A stretch of 64,000 bases of DNA from Pullichristensenella sp963930055. Its GTDB lineage: Bacteria; Bacillota; Clostridia; Christensenellales; Aristaeellaceae. Under the pieces are notes generated by a model. The model worked only from the letters and a program-made list of their open reading frames with translations. It made no database searches and was not told where the DNA came from. The first letter of the stretch is position 1. Every line of letters starts with the position of its first letter. Below are positions 53,863 to 61,938 of the stretch, piece by piece. Made by a program: the position numbers and the translations under genes. Location: positions 62,001 through 126,000 of the forward strand of contig CAWVKS010000004.1 of NCBI GenBank assembly GCA_963930055.1. Direction: 5' to 3'.

Positions 53863-54478
53863 CAGATCGTCCGAAAACGGGTGCGAATCTCGTAAAGAGC
53901 CAAGAGGGGGGCCTGTTCGAAAGAATGGTCAGGGAATTGCGTTTCAAACCGTTCGACCTGGCGCATGAGAAACGGAATGACATCGACGTTGGCGCGGAAG
54001 CCAAGCACAAGACACAGCATGGAACGGCCATAGGGTTCGCGCACATCTTCGTAGTTCTGCAATATCCATTCCGAACAGTTTTCATCACACCTGGCCATGA
54101 ACCGAACGCAGTTTTCAATCGCGTTGTCGTTAAAGGTTTTCAGGATCAGACGCCGGATTTCCGGCAATGCCTCCGCCTCCCGTTTCAACAGCTTTTCAAG
54201 CAGCGCCCCGCGAACATCGGGCGCCAGCGTCTGCCGGAGCATACGCAGCAATCTGCCGGTATCCTCTTCCTGCTCCAACGCAACCATCTGCTGTGTGGCG
54301 TCAGGAAGCGCAATTCCTCTTTGGGCCGCCAACCCGCGCAATGCGGGCAGCATTTTATCCACAGAAGATACCGCCTCCGGCATCAGCAACATGGAATACT
54401 CAAGCCGTGCCGCCGAGTGTTCCTTCACGGGATGCTGGTGAAACCAGTCCTTGTGAGCAGCTTTACAGGCTCCTTCAA
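53862..54478 (-). pseudogene. Passenger gene of copy 2, frameshifted near its start
   Basis: Same gene as at 51285-51902, but CCCTTG in copy 1 reads CCTTG here (about 54448), so from the TTG start the frame is lost after about ten codons. The remainder (DWFHQHPVKEHS to YEIRTRFRTI) is uninterrupted and could still be read from another upstream start. Either truly inactivated or a base-calling error. Confidence 0.65.
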
Positions 54479-56434
54479 CGCTTCTCCCTCCCCTGAAAAA
54501 GTGAAATATCTCTTGGAAAACCAAAAGGATATTTCCGCTTCATGTCGAATTATATATGTATACGGGCGATTCGTCAACATCCCGCACCGGGCGGACAGTA
54601 TCGATTGGGAGGCTGTTTCATGGGCTATATCACCGGCACGGACAGCAGACAGATGACCTTGGGCATATGGTGCGTCGAGGACGAAGTTTCACACGACAGC
54701 CCCGTATGGTTCATTGCGGTGTTTGTGGACGGACTGGACCTGGAAGCGCTGGGGTTCGAGCACGCCCCGCCCGCGGCCACGGGCCGGCCACCTTACAGCC
54801 CCTACGACCTGGTGAAGCTGTACATCTATGGCTACCTCAACGGGATACGCTCCTCCCGGCGCCTGATGCGGGAATGCCGGCGCAACGTCGAACTGTTCCT
54901 TCTACTCAACCGCCTGTGCCCGGACTTCCGCACCATCGCCGACTTCCGCAAAAGGCACGGGAAACTGCTCAAAAAGATATTTCTCATCTTCGTGCAGGCC
55001 TGCCGGGAAATGAAGCTCATGGACGCGCAGACGCTCTGTCTGGACGGAACCACCGTCCGCGCGGTCAACGGCAAAAAGCAGGCGACCAGCGCCGAACTGA
55101 GCCGCAAGAAGCTGGAGTACGCCCGCGCGCAGCTGGCGGCTGTGGAGAAATATCTGGACACGCTGGATGAAAACGACCTCCACGAGGAGCGGATCGACCA
55201 TCCCTTTGCGCTGAATCTGGACAGGGATCGCCTGCCCGACCCGAAGTGGCTCAAAGAGCGCATCGCCTTTCACGAAAAATGCCTGAAGGAACTGGAAGAA
55301 ACCGGCCGGAAGTCCCTGACGTTCACCGACCCGGAGAGCGCCATGATGCCCGCGAAAGAGGGCGGCATAAAGGCCTGCTACAATGTACAGACCGTCGTGG
55401 ACGCGGGAAGCCACATGATCGTGGACTTCCATGTCACCGACAGCCCCAGCGACCGGGGCCAGATCAGCAGAAGCATGGCGCTGTGCAAAGAGGAGCTGGG
55501 GCTTGAGGCCGTATCCGTCATCGCGGACAAGGGGTATGAGAGCGCGAAGGACATCCAGGAGTGCCTCATGAGCGGCGTTGTGGCGGACGTGGGATTTATT
55601 CAGGACCGGGAGGAACGGGTGTTTCCGCTGGACTACGTGGAGCGGGAGATAACGGCGGAAATGAAGGCTTCTGCCAAACCCGAGGACATCCAGGCCTGCC
55701 TCCACGCGGGTGTGCTGCCAGACCGCTACGAAAACACCAACATCCGCATCCAACTGCAATCCCTGGGGCCGGTCAGCTGTTTCATCCGCCACGAAGACGG
55801 CCGGGTCACCTGCCCTATGGGGAGGGAACTGTTCAAACAGAAGGCCACCCGGTACGGCATTGAGTATTCCAGCAAAGAGGCCTGCCGCACCTGCCCCAAC
55901 CGCTGCACCGACTCCCGAAAGGAAAAGCACGTCAATATTGGCCACAACAGCCGCTATGTCCCCGTGCGCATGTATGGAGACCCCCGGTATCCGCTCCAAC
56001 AAATCCCGGACGCGGAACAGCGCAGCCCGTACAATAACTTCGGCAAACTGAAGCGGGCGGAAAAGCGGGTGATGGTCTTTATCCAGCGGGACGTGCAGAA
56101 GCAGAAACTGCGGCAGCGCACCAGCGAGCATCCCTTCGGAACCATCAAGCATTACGACGGCGCCGGCCACTTCCTGTGCAAAGGGAAGGAGAAGGTCACA
56201 GCGGAGTTTGCCCTGTCCGCGCTGTCCTACAATATCCGCAGGGCGATCAACATATGCGGAGGCGTACAAAATCTCATTGAGCGCTACCGCAGGATAACGA
56301 TGCCCAAAATGCGGGAAATCGCGGGTGTTTGAGGGGAAGCTCTCTCTTTTTCGTTGATTTGGGTGGGATTTGAGGTGCTTTGCAGCGGATATAACGAAAT
56401 ATCCGTCTGAAAACAGGAGTTTTCAGACGGACTG
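53863..56434. mobile_element. IS1182-like element with passenger gene, copy 2
   Basis: 2572 bases, nearly identical to copy 1. Left end CAGATCGTCCGAAAAC (53863-53878), right end again CAGTCCGTCTGAAAAC in reverse complement, ending 56434. Differences from copy 1 cluster in about 55166-55450 and in the left 250 bases, and a single base is missing near 54448. The right end directly abuts the encoded 3' ACCA of ssrA. Confidence 0.85.
54620..56332 (+). CDS. IS1182-family transposase, copy 2
   Basis: 570 residues, same start and motifs as copy 1. Amino-acid differences lie in the middle: LNLDRDRLPDPKW versus LDLDRDRLPDPQW, CLKELEETGRK versus CLREMEESGRK, and IVDFHVTDSPS versus VVDFHVTHSPS. The N-terminal ~200 and C-terminal ~250 residues appear identical. 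Intact catalytic residues and Cys cluster. Confidence 0.94.
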   Translation: MGYITGTDSRQMTLGIWCVEDEVSHDSPVWFIAVFVDGLDLEALGFEHAPPAATGRPPYSPYDLVKLYIYGYLNGIRSSRRLMRECRRNVELFLLLNRLCPDFRTIADFRKRHGKLLKKIFLIFVQACREMKLMDAQTLCLDGTTVRAVNGKKQATSAELSRKKLEYARAQLAAVEKYLDTLDENDLHEERIDHPFALNLDRDRLPDPKWLKERIAFHEKCLKELEETGRKSLTFTDPESAMMPAKEGGIKACYNVQTVVDAGSHMIVDFHVTDSPSDRGQISRSMALCKEELGLEAVSVIADKGYESAKDIQECLMSGVVADVGFIQDREERVFPLDYVEREITAEMKASAKPEDIQACLHAGVLPDRYENTNIRIQLQSLGPVSCFIRHEDGRVTCPMGRELFKQKATRYGIEYSSKEACRTCPNRCTDSRKEKHVNIGHNSRYVPVRMYGDPRYPLQQIPDAEQRSPYNNFGKLKRAEKRVMVFIQRDVQKQKLRQRTSEHPFGTIKHYDGAGHFLCKGKEKVTAEFALSALSYNIRRAINICGGVQNLIERYRRITMPKMREIAGV

Positions 56435-56787
56435 TGGTGGAGGCGAGGGGGGTCGAACCCCTGTCCGAAGACCAGACGGCCTAAACCTCTCCGAGCGCAG
56501 TCTGCGTTTTGACATTCCCTCCACCGGGCTCCCGCAGACGGGATACCGGCTTGAGTAGCTTCATAAAGTCCCACCCATCGCAAAGCTTAAATGGGCTGGT
56601 TCCCTGCATTGATGACGCCGGTTACCTGCGCCGCAGGAGGCTCAGGGCCGACGGTCACGGCTTAAGCCGCGACGGCGACGGTATTATAATCGTCAGTTCA
56701 TTTTAAGTTTCCCGTTTTTGAGGCGGTTCAGGGCCGCCGCTCGCTGTTTGGGTCCTCCGCATCCCCGTCGAAACCAAATACGCCCCC
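56435..56787 (-). ncRNA. ssrA: Transfer-messenger RNA (tmRNA)
   Basis: The minus strand runs from GGGGGCG (56787) to CGCCTCC-A-CCA (56435), giving a perfect 7-pair acceptor stem with one G-U, a discriminator A and an encoded CCA. The T-arm GGGGTTCGACCCCC and the 5' segment with TTTCGACGGGGATG are conserved tmRNA features. The tag frame ends GTCGCGGCTTAA (stop 56664-56662) and reads DDYNTVAVAA, possibly with a preceding Thr as the resume codon. Its start follows the smpB stop without a spacer base. tmRNA with SmpB rescues stalled ribosomes and tags products for proteolysis. Confidence 0.95.
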
Positions 56788-57249
56788 TTATCCCTTGTCG
56801 CGCATGCTGCGTTCGATGTCCCGCTGCGCATCGCGCTTGGCCATATCGTCGCGCTTGTCGTAGAGCTTCTTGCCCTTGCACAGGGCGATCTCCATCTTCA
56901 TGCGGCCGTCCTTGAGGTACACGCTCAGCGGGATGAGCGCCAGCCCCTTTTGCATCACGCCCTGCTGCAATTTGCGGATCTCCGCCTTGTGCATCAGCAG
57001 GCGCTTGGGCCTGAGCGGGTCGGTGTTGGAAAAACTGCCCTTCTCATAGGGGCTGATATGCATGCCGTAGACGAACAGCTCGCCGTCCTTGACGGCGGCG
57101 TAGCAGTCCTTGAGCGTGCACTTGCCCAGCCGGATGGACTTGACCTCGGTGCCGCGCAACTCAATGCCGGCCTCCCAGGCTTCCAACACGAAATAGTCAT
57201 GCCGCGCGCGGCGGTTCTGCGCGACGACCTTAACACCCTTTTGCGGCAT
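56788..57249 (-). CDS. smpB: SsrA-binding protein SmpB
   Basis: 153 residues from the ATG at 57249 after GGAAGGG; an extension to 57276 is less likely. OB-fold protein with the family blocks VVAQNRRARHDYFVLEAWEA (about 7), GIELRGTEVKSIRLGKCTLK (about 27), VYGMHISPYEKGS (about 59) and the basic tail GKKLYDKRDDMAKRDAQRDI, which enters the ribosomal mRNA channel. Delivers tmRNA to stalled ribosomes. The stop TAA touches the first base of ssrA, so both are likely cotranscribed and the RNA is processed out. Confidence 0.96.
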   Translation of the reverse strand: MPQKGVKVVAQNRRARHDYFVLEAWEAGIELRGTEVKSIRLGKCTLKDCYAAVKDGELFVYGMHISPYEKGSFSNTDPLRPKRLLMHKAEIRKLQQGVMQKGLALIPLSVYLKDGRMKMEIALCKGKKLYDKRDDMAKRDAQRDIERSMRDKG

Positions 57250-57274
57250 GCCATCCCTTCCTCTCAGGGTCATC

Positions 57275-57303
57275 ATTATACCACAGCGGCGGGGAAAAGT
57301 AAA
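57275..57303 (-). promoter_or_regulatory. Promoter for smpB-ssrA
   Basis: Minus strand TTTACT (57303-57298), 17 bases, TATAAT (57280-57275); about 26 bases before the smpB start. Confidence 0.65.
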
Positions 57304-57353
57304 GCCCTGCGGGCGAGGGGAGGGAAATTACCTGAAATTTTCAATTGTAGCCC

Positions 57354-57382
57354 TTGACAAAACGCGCCTGAGATGCTAAACT
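57354..57382 (+). promoter_or_regulatory. Promoter for the tRNA cluster
   Basis: TTGACA (57354-57359), 17 bases, then TAAACT (57377-57382) with an extended TGC before it; 33 bases upstream of the tRNA-Pro gene. Confidence 0.7.
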
Positions 57383-57414
57383 TATATAGTCGCTTGCGGG
57401 GCACATGCCGTTGT

Positions 57415-57491
57415 CGGGGTGTAGCGCAGCTCGGTAGCGCACGTGCTTTGGGAGCATGGGGCCGCAGGTTCAAATCCTGTCACCCCGACCA
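57415..57491 (+). tRNA. tRNA-Pro (anticodon TGG)
   Basis: Acceptor CGGGGTG / CACCCCG, discriminator A, encoded CCA. The anticodon loop TTTGGGA has TGG; T-loop TTCAAAT. First of four closely packed tRNA genes. Confidence 0.95.
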
Positions 57492-57496
57492 TACGC

Positions 57497-57571
57497 GACC
57501 TCTTGGTCAAGCGGTTAAGACACCGCCCTTTCACGGCGGTAACACGGGTTCGAGTCCCGTAGAGGTCGCCA
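57497..57571 (+). tRNA. tRNA-Glu (anticodon TTC)
   Basis: Acceptor GACCTCT / AGAGGTC, discriminator G, encoded CCA. Anticodon stem CCGCC/GGCGG around CTTTCAC (TTC). Six bases after tRNA-Pro. Confidence 0.95.
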
Positions 57572-57595
57572 TTTTTTATGCGTTTAACCGGGTTA

Positions 57596-57672
57596 GGGCC
57601 TTTAGCTCAGTTGGTTAGAGCAGTCGGCTCATAACCGATCGGTCCGGGGTTCAAGTCCCTGAAGGCCCACCA
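57596..57672 (+). tRNA. tRNA-Met (anticodon CAT), elongator type
   Basis: Acceptor GGGCCTT / AAGGCCC, encoded CCA, anticodon loop CTCATAA. The first acceptor pair G-C argues against an initiator tRNA. A tRNA-Ile2 with modified CAT cannot be fully excluded, but the body resembles elongator Met. Confidence 0.88.
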
Positions 57673-57681
57673 TAAACGCTT

Positions 57682-57758
57682 GGTCCGGTAGTTCAGTTGG
57701 TTAGAATGCCAGCCTGTCACGCTGGAGGTCGAGGGTTCGAGCCCCTTCCGGATCGCCA
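57682..57758 (+). tRNA. tRNA-Asp (anticodon GTC)
   Basis: Acceptor GGTCCGG / CCGGATC, discriminator G, CCA encoded. Anticodon stem CCAGC/GCTGG around CTGTCAC. Confidence 0.95.
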
Positions 57759-57761
57759 TGA

Positions 57762-57789
57762 GCCTCCCAAGGATGGGGGGCTTTTTCTT
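57762..57789 (+). terminator. Rho-independent terminator of the tRNA cluster
   Basis: GCCTCCC / GGGGGGC stem with a short AAGGAT loop, then TTTTTCTTTT. Confidence 0.85.
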
Positions 57790-57852
57790 TTGTATTTTAA
57801 AGACTGAAGTCTTTTTTTAAAATTACAGACCTTGGACTGTTTTGGAGGCCGC

Positions 57853-59202
57853 ATGCAGGAACTGGAGATCGCCCGCCGCCTGGCGGAGGATGTAGCCGCG
57901 GAAGGCGGCCGCGCCTATTTTGTCGGCGGCTATGTGCGCGACCAGATAATGGGGCGCGCGACCAAGGACATAGACATCGAAGTATACGGCACCCCCCCCG
58001 CAACGCTGCGCGCGCTGCTCGCCCGGCAGGGGCGCGTCTACGAAAAGGGCGCATCGTTCGGCGTGCTCTCCCTGGAGCATACGAACCTTGATATCGCCAT
58101 GCCGCGCCGCGAATCGCGCATCGGCGCGCGCCACACGGACTTTGACGTTTCCGTGGACCCGGCGCTCACCACGCGGGAGGCCAGCCGCCGCCGCGATTTC
58201 ACCGTCAACGCCATGCTCATGGACGTGCTTACCGGCGAGGTCGTCGACCATTGGGGCGGCAGGGACGACCTGCGGGCGGGCGTGCTGCGCCACGTGTCTG
58301 CCGAGACTTTCCCGGAGGACGCCCTGCGCGTGTTCCGCGCCGCGCAGTTCGCCGCGCGCTTTGCCATGCGCGTGGACGATGAGACGGTGGCGCTCTGCCG
58401 GGGGATGGATGTGCGCGCCCTGTCCCGCGAGCGCGTGTTTGAGGAGGCTGGCAAAGCGCTTTTGCAGGCAAAACAGCCGTCGGTCTTTTTTGCCGTTTTG
58501 GAGGCGATGGGGCATCTGGAGGAGTTTTTCCCCGAGGTCGCGGCCACGCGCGGCGTGCCGCAAAACCCCAAGTACCATCCCGAGGGCGACGTCTACCGCC
58601 ACACCATGCTGGTGCTCGACCAGGCGGCGCTTTTGCGCCATCGCGCCGTGGAGCCGCTGTTTTTCATGTTTGCGGCCCTCTGTCACGATCTGGGCAAGAT
58701 CGACTCCACGCGCGTGGAGGAGGATGGCCGCATCACATCGCATATGCACCCCGTTACCGGCCGCCCGCTGGCCGAGCGCCAGCTGCGCCGCCTGACGGAT
58801 AACGCCCGCCTTTTGCGCTACGTGGACGACATGGTGGCCAACCACATGCGCCCCAACGCCATGGCCATGTGCCGGTCCAAAAAGAAAAAGACGCGGCTGC
58901 TGTTTGATGCCAGCGTGTGCCCGGAGGACCTTATCCTCCTGTCGCGCTCCGACGCCTCGGGAAAGCTGGACGATCCTTACGACGAACGCCTGGAGAGCTT
59001 CCTGCTCGAACGGTTGCGGGATTGGCGCGAAGCCGCGGCGCAGCCGATGGTCACGGGGCAGGATCTCATAAACGCCGGCCTTGCGCCGGGCGAGCGCTTT
59101 TCCGCCATGCTGCAAAGGGCGCGGGAACTGCGATTTGCGGGGCTGACGAAGGAACGGGCGCTTGCCCAGGTGCTTTCTGAGAATGCGCCGGCCAGGGGCT
59201 AG
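57853..59202 (+). CDS. cca: CCA-adding enzyme / tRNA nucleotidyltransferase with HD domain
   Basis: 449 residues from the ATG at 57853 (GGAGG upstream; an ATG at 57832 would include the ribosome site). Class II nucleotidyltransferase: AYFVGGYVRDQIMGRATKDI (about 21), then the metal site DIDIEVYG, SRRRDFTVNAMLMD (about 112) and the neck FPEDALRVFRAAQFAARF (about 152). An HD domain follows (about 240-360, HTMLVLDQAALLRH and FMFAALCHDLGKIDST). It repairs or adds 3' CCA on tRNAs; all four neighbouring tRNAs already encode CCA, so a repair role is likely here. Overlaps the convergent riboflavin kinase gene by 4 bases. Confidence 0.93.
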   Translation: MQELEIARRLAEDVAAEGGRAYFVGGYVRDQIMGRATKDIDIEVYGTPPATLRALLARQGRVYEKGASFGVLSLEHTNLDIAMPRRESRIGARHTDFDVSVDPALTTREASRRRDFTVNAMLMDVLTGEVVDHWGGRDDLRAGVLRHVSAETFPEDALRVFRAAQFAARFAMRVDDETVALCRGMDVRALSRERVFEEAGKALLQAKQPSVFFAVLEAMGHLEEFFPEVAATRGVPQNPKYHPEGDVYRHTMLVLDQAALLRHRAVEPLFFMFAALCHDLGKIDSTRVEEDGRITSHMHPVTGRPLAERQLRRLTDNARLLRYVDDMVANHMRPNAMAMCRSKKKKTRLLFDASVCPEDLILLSRSDASGKLDDPYDERLESFLLERLRDWREAAAQPMVTGQDLINAGLAPGERFSAMLQRARELRFAGLTKERALAQVLSENAPARG

Positions 59203-59579
59203 TCCGGGTGGGCGGCAAGCCAGGCGCGGGCGTTTTCCGAGTCTTTGGCGATCTGCGCGCGCAACGCCCCGGTGTCGGCAAAGCGCGTTTCAGGGCGCAG
59301 GAAGGCGCGCAGGTCCACGCTGACGCGCTGCCCGTACAGGTCGCCGTCAAAATCGAAGATAAAGGCTTCGACCGTGGCCGCGCCCTCGGGCAGCGTCGGG
59401 TGCCGCCCCTTGTTGAGCACGCAGGGCAGCGCGCGCCCGTCCGCCAGCGACAGCACCGCGGCGTAGACGCCGTTTTCCCGCGGCAGGGCGCAGCCCTCGT
59501 CGGGCACAATGTTCGCGGTGGGGAAGCCCAACGTGCGGCCAATATGCTTTCCGGCCGACACGACGCCGGTGATCAACAT
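59199..59579 (-). CDS. Stand-alone riboflavin kinase domain protein
   Basis: 126 residues from the ATG at 59579 after GGAGG. Matches only the C-terminal half of RibF: MLITGVVSAGKHIGRTLGFP, then TANIVPDE (the flavokinase nucleotide motif) and ENGVYAAVLSLADG, with VEAFIFDFDGDLYGQRVSVD near residue 70. The N-terminal FAD synthetase domain of bifunctional RibF (~310 residues) is absent. It probably makes FMN from riboflavin and ATP; FAD synthesis would need another gene. Convergent with cca. Confidence 0.88.
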   Translation of the reverse strand: MLITGVVSAGKHIGRTLGFPTANIVPDEGCALPRENGVYAAVLSLADGRALPCVLNKGRHPTLPEGAATVEAFIFDFDGDLYGQRVSVDLRAFLRPETRFADTGALRAQIAKDSENARAWLAAHPD

Positions 59580-59698
59580 GGAAACACCTCCAATACATCG
59601 ACCATTATACAAAAAATCTTCCCGGGAGGCAACCATATCTTCATTTCCTGCGTCAAATTAAGGAAAGCGGGCGCGTTCGTTAAATAGCTCGGCAAGCC

Positions 59699-59728
59699 TT
59701 GACGAATCGGGAGCTTTGTGTATATAAT
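59699..59728 (+). promoter_or_regulatory. Promoter of the anchored peptidoglycan-binding protein gene
   Basis: TTGACG (59699-59704), 18 bases, TATAAT (59723-59728), in an AT-rich pocket 32 bases before the start codon. Confidence 0.75.
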
Positions 59729-59759
59729 AATTTGAATACATACGCTTTAGGGGGCGGTT

Positions 59760-61121
59760 TTGTTGGACAACAGGGCGCGCGCGGCGATGATCCGCAAAGT
59801 CGAGCGCAAGATCAAGGCTAAGTATCGCAAAACGTGCGGGTGGTGTTTCCTCATCGCCCTCCTCATCGGACTTGTTTTGGGCTTCCTCTGTGCCAGGATG
59901 ATGTTCCCGGCGCAGTCGGCGCGTTCATCGGTATCGCCGACGCCCGTAGCCGCCGCGCCTGTGGCGACGGAGGACGTGCAGCTCGCCCTGGCTACGCAGC
60001 AGCCCACGCCGGAGCCGACGCCTACGCCGACGCCGGAGCCCACGCCCACGCCGAGCCCCACGGTGGACATCCTGGGGGACTATTTCGGCCTTTCGGCGGA
60101 AGAACTCGGCCTGACGGCGGAGACGCCCACGCCCGAGCCGACGCCGGAACCCACGCCCGAGCCCACGCTTGAGCCGACGCCTGTGGCGACCCAGCAGGTT
60201 GTGCAGCTCGCGCCCACCGCGACGCCTGTGCAGGAGGGCGTCCTGCTGACCATCACGCCCACCCCGGCGGCCCAGCCCGTCCAGGCAGCGGGCGAAACGC
60301 AGGCGACGGGCGAGACGCAGGCGACGGGCGAGACGCAGGCGACGGCCGGCGCGCAGACGGCGCAGACTGTCGCGCAGGATCCCAACGCCAAGGGCGGCAA
60401 GAACAACCCGTACCTGCTCGACGAGGTATTCACATTTGACACAGAGGTGCTCCCCAGCGGCCTGCCGCGCACCAATGTGGCCAATACGGAATACGACACC
60501 GTGCGCTTCTCCATTGCGCTCAACAATTACATGACGCCGGAGTATTATCAGGAGCACTACGCCAACCAGTACCGCCTCACCGGCACGGAGACCGGCGCGA
60601 AACTGACCATGAGCGTGGTCAGTTCCACCGGCACGGCTGCGGTCACGCCGCAAAGCGCCCTGAAGATCGTCTTTGAAAACGATGCGGGGCTGGAGGTCGA
60701 GGGTTATCAGCTCATTGACGCCGAAGTCGGCGGCCTGCCTGGCATCGTCCTGCAGCCCGGCCAGACGCAGACAGTCTACAAGCGCTTCATCTACAACGAG
60801 GCTGAGAACGTGCAGTATCTGGTCGTCAAGTATTACGTGGGCGGCCAGGAATACAAGGCCTACTTCAAGCTGGAGGAGGGCGTGGAGCCCATCCAGTACG
60901 AACGCCTCGCCAACGGTTCCCGCGGCGACGCCGTGCAGAAGCTGCAGGAGCGCCTCGTGGAGCTGGGCTATTTGGATGACACGGCCGACGGCATCTTCGG
61001 CGCCAACACCGGCAACGCCATCAGCGCCGCCCAGGAACAGGCAGGCATGGAGGTCACGGGCGCGGCCGACAACGAATTCCAGCAGTATATCTACTCCTCC
61101 ATGGCGCAACCCGCCGCGTAG
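59760..61121 (+). CDS. Membrane-anchored, Pro/Thr-rich protein with C-terminal peptidoglycan-binding domain
   Basis: About 453 residues; the start is TTG at 59760 or 59763 after GGGGGCGG. A basic N-terminus and one membrane helix (about 27-46, CGWCFLIALLIGLVLGFLCA) give a type II anchor. Then comes a long PTPEPTPTPTPEPT stalk (about 80-210) with ATGETQ repeats. A beta-rich domain (about 225-375) has no name I know. A PG_binding_1 domain (about 380-445, NGSRGDAVQKLQERLVELGY, then DGIFGANTGNAISAAQEQAG) ends it. Probably tethers the membrane to the cell wall. Followed by hairpins. Confidence 0.85.
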   Translation: MLDNRARAAMIRKVERKIKAKYRKTCGWCFLIALLIGLVLGFLCARMMFPAQSARSSVSPTPVAAAPVATEDVQLALATQQPTPEPTPTPTPEPTPTPSPTVDILGDYFGLSAEELGLTAETPTPEPTPEPTPEPTLEPTPVATQQVVQLAPTATPVQEGVLLTITPTPAAQPVQAAGETQATGETQATGETQATAGAQTAQTVAQDPNAKGGKNNPYLLDEVFTFDTEVLPSGLPRTNVANTEYDTVRFSIALNNYMTPEYYQEHYANQYRLTGTETGAKLTMSVVSSTGTAAVTPQSALKIVFENDAGLEVEGYQLIDAEVGGLPGIVLQPGQTQTVYKRFIYNEAENVQYLVVKYYVGGQEYKAYFKLEEGVEPIQYERLANGSRGDAVQKLQERLVELGYLDDTADGIFGANTGNAISAAQEQAGMEVTGAADNEFQQYIYSSMAQPAA

Positions 61122-61140
61122 GGGAAGGGCAAAACAGCAG

Positions 61141-61166
61141 GGCCGGGGGCATGTACGCCCCCGGCT
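61141..61166. repeat. 26-base hairpin repeat, copy A
   Basis: A 26-base sequence containing a 9-pair GC stem (GCCGGGGGC / GCCCCCGGC) with loop ATGTAC; the identical 26 bases recur at 61447-61472. Confidence 0.9.
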
Positions 61167-61193
61167 CAGAGCGCTGACAAAGCCTACAACCGC

Positions 61194-61233
61194 AAAAATC
61201 GCTCTGATATACAAAAAATCAGAAGCGATTTTT
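61194..61233. terminator. AT-rich hairpin downstream of the peptidoglycan-binding protein gene
   Basis: AAAAATCGCT(C)TGAT pairs with ATCAGAAGCGATTTTT, ending in a T run; plausible terminator for the gene ending at 61121, usable in both directions. Confidence 0.65.
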
Positions 61234-61650
61234 GCTTCCTGCGGTGGATTTGTCGAGCCCTTTGGGATCGTCAAATCCAGTCGCCCTTGGCGACAAATTT
61301 TGCCGCCGGCAAAATTTCCTCGTCAGCTGCACTTGCATCCTGCGGTCACTTACGTCTAAGTAAGCTCCCTTGGCTGCAAGTACAGCTTCCTTGGCTTGCA
61401 GGCTTTCTCAACGCTCTGCCAGTCTGTTGACTTTGTCAACATCCTGGGCCGGGGGCATGTACGCCCCCGGCTTTGTGTATTGACAAAAGGGGGAGGATGG
61501 GCAGAGCGTTGGGAAAGCCCGCCAGCAAGGGAATCTGCCGCCGACAAAGTTTGTCGCAAGCTTGCAACGCTGCGATTGGATTTGACGATCCCGCAGGCTC
61601 GGCAAACCCGCCGCCAGCAAGCGAAAACCGCCTCCCGTTTCATTTTCTGT
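61216..61650. repeat. Large imperfect inverted intergenic repeat
   Basis: The left arm (about 61216-61446) and the right arm (about 61473-61650, reverse complement) share blocks in the same order: GGGATCGTCAAATCCA, GCGACAAA-TTTG, and CAACGCTCTGCC. They face each other around the second copy of the 26-base hairpin repeat. No gene lies inside. It looks like two diverged, oppositely oriented copies of a dispersed intergenic element. Confidence 0.75.
61447..61472. repeat. 26-base hairpin repeat, copy B
   Basis: Identical to 61141-61166; sits at the centre of the inverted repeat. Confidence 0.9.
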
Positions 61651-61816
61651 CGGGGCGTTTTTTGCGATCGTGGGTCTTGCGGCGCCCTGGGCCGGGACGG
61701 CATGCCTCCGGCTTTTGCCGCCGTCGCGGGACGGGCGGGCAAGAATCGGCGGCCTTCCCTGTTTTTCCATCAGGGCGGCCGAAAGCCGGCAGCCTGTTTC
61801 CACGCGAAGCTCGCCA

Positions 61817-61864
61817 AAGCGCCTGCGCGGGCAGGGGAACGCCCCAGTGCCCGCGCAGGCGCTT
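61817..61864. terminator. 17-pair perfect stem-loop downstream of comF
   Basis: Arms 61817-61833 and 61848-61864 are perfect reverse complements (AAGCGCCTGCGCGGGCA and partner), loop of 14. Second of two strong hairpins after the comF end. Confidence 0.65.
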
Positions 61865-61876
61865 CGGCGGGCATAC

Positions 61877-61920
61877 AAAGGCGCGCGGGCGCGGATACTC
61901 TTCCGCTCCCGCGCGCCTTT
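61877..61920 (-). terminator. Terminator of the psuK-psuG-comF operon
   Basis: 13-pair stem AAAGGCGCGCGGG / CCCGCGCGCCTTT, 19 bases after the comF stop on the minus strand; the left arm supplies only a short T run (TTTGTATG). Confidence 0.65.
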
Positions 61921-61938
61921 GCGCGAATGGGGCAGCGT

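Noticed and set aside
51286..56434. Integrative island using ssrA as attachment site
   Set aside because: No tyrosine or serine integrase, and the DNA inside is two copies of a DDE-type IS with inverted ends and a 4-base duplication, so an IS explanation is sufficient.
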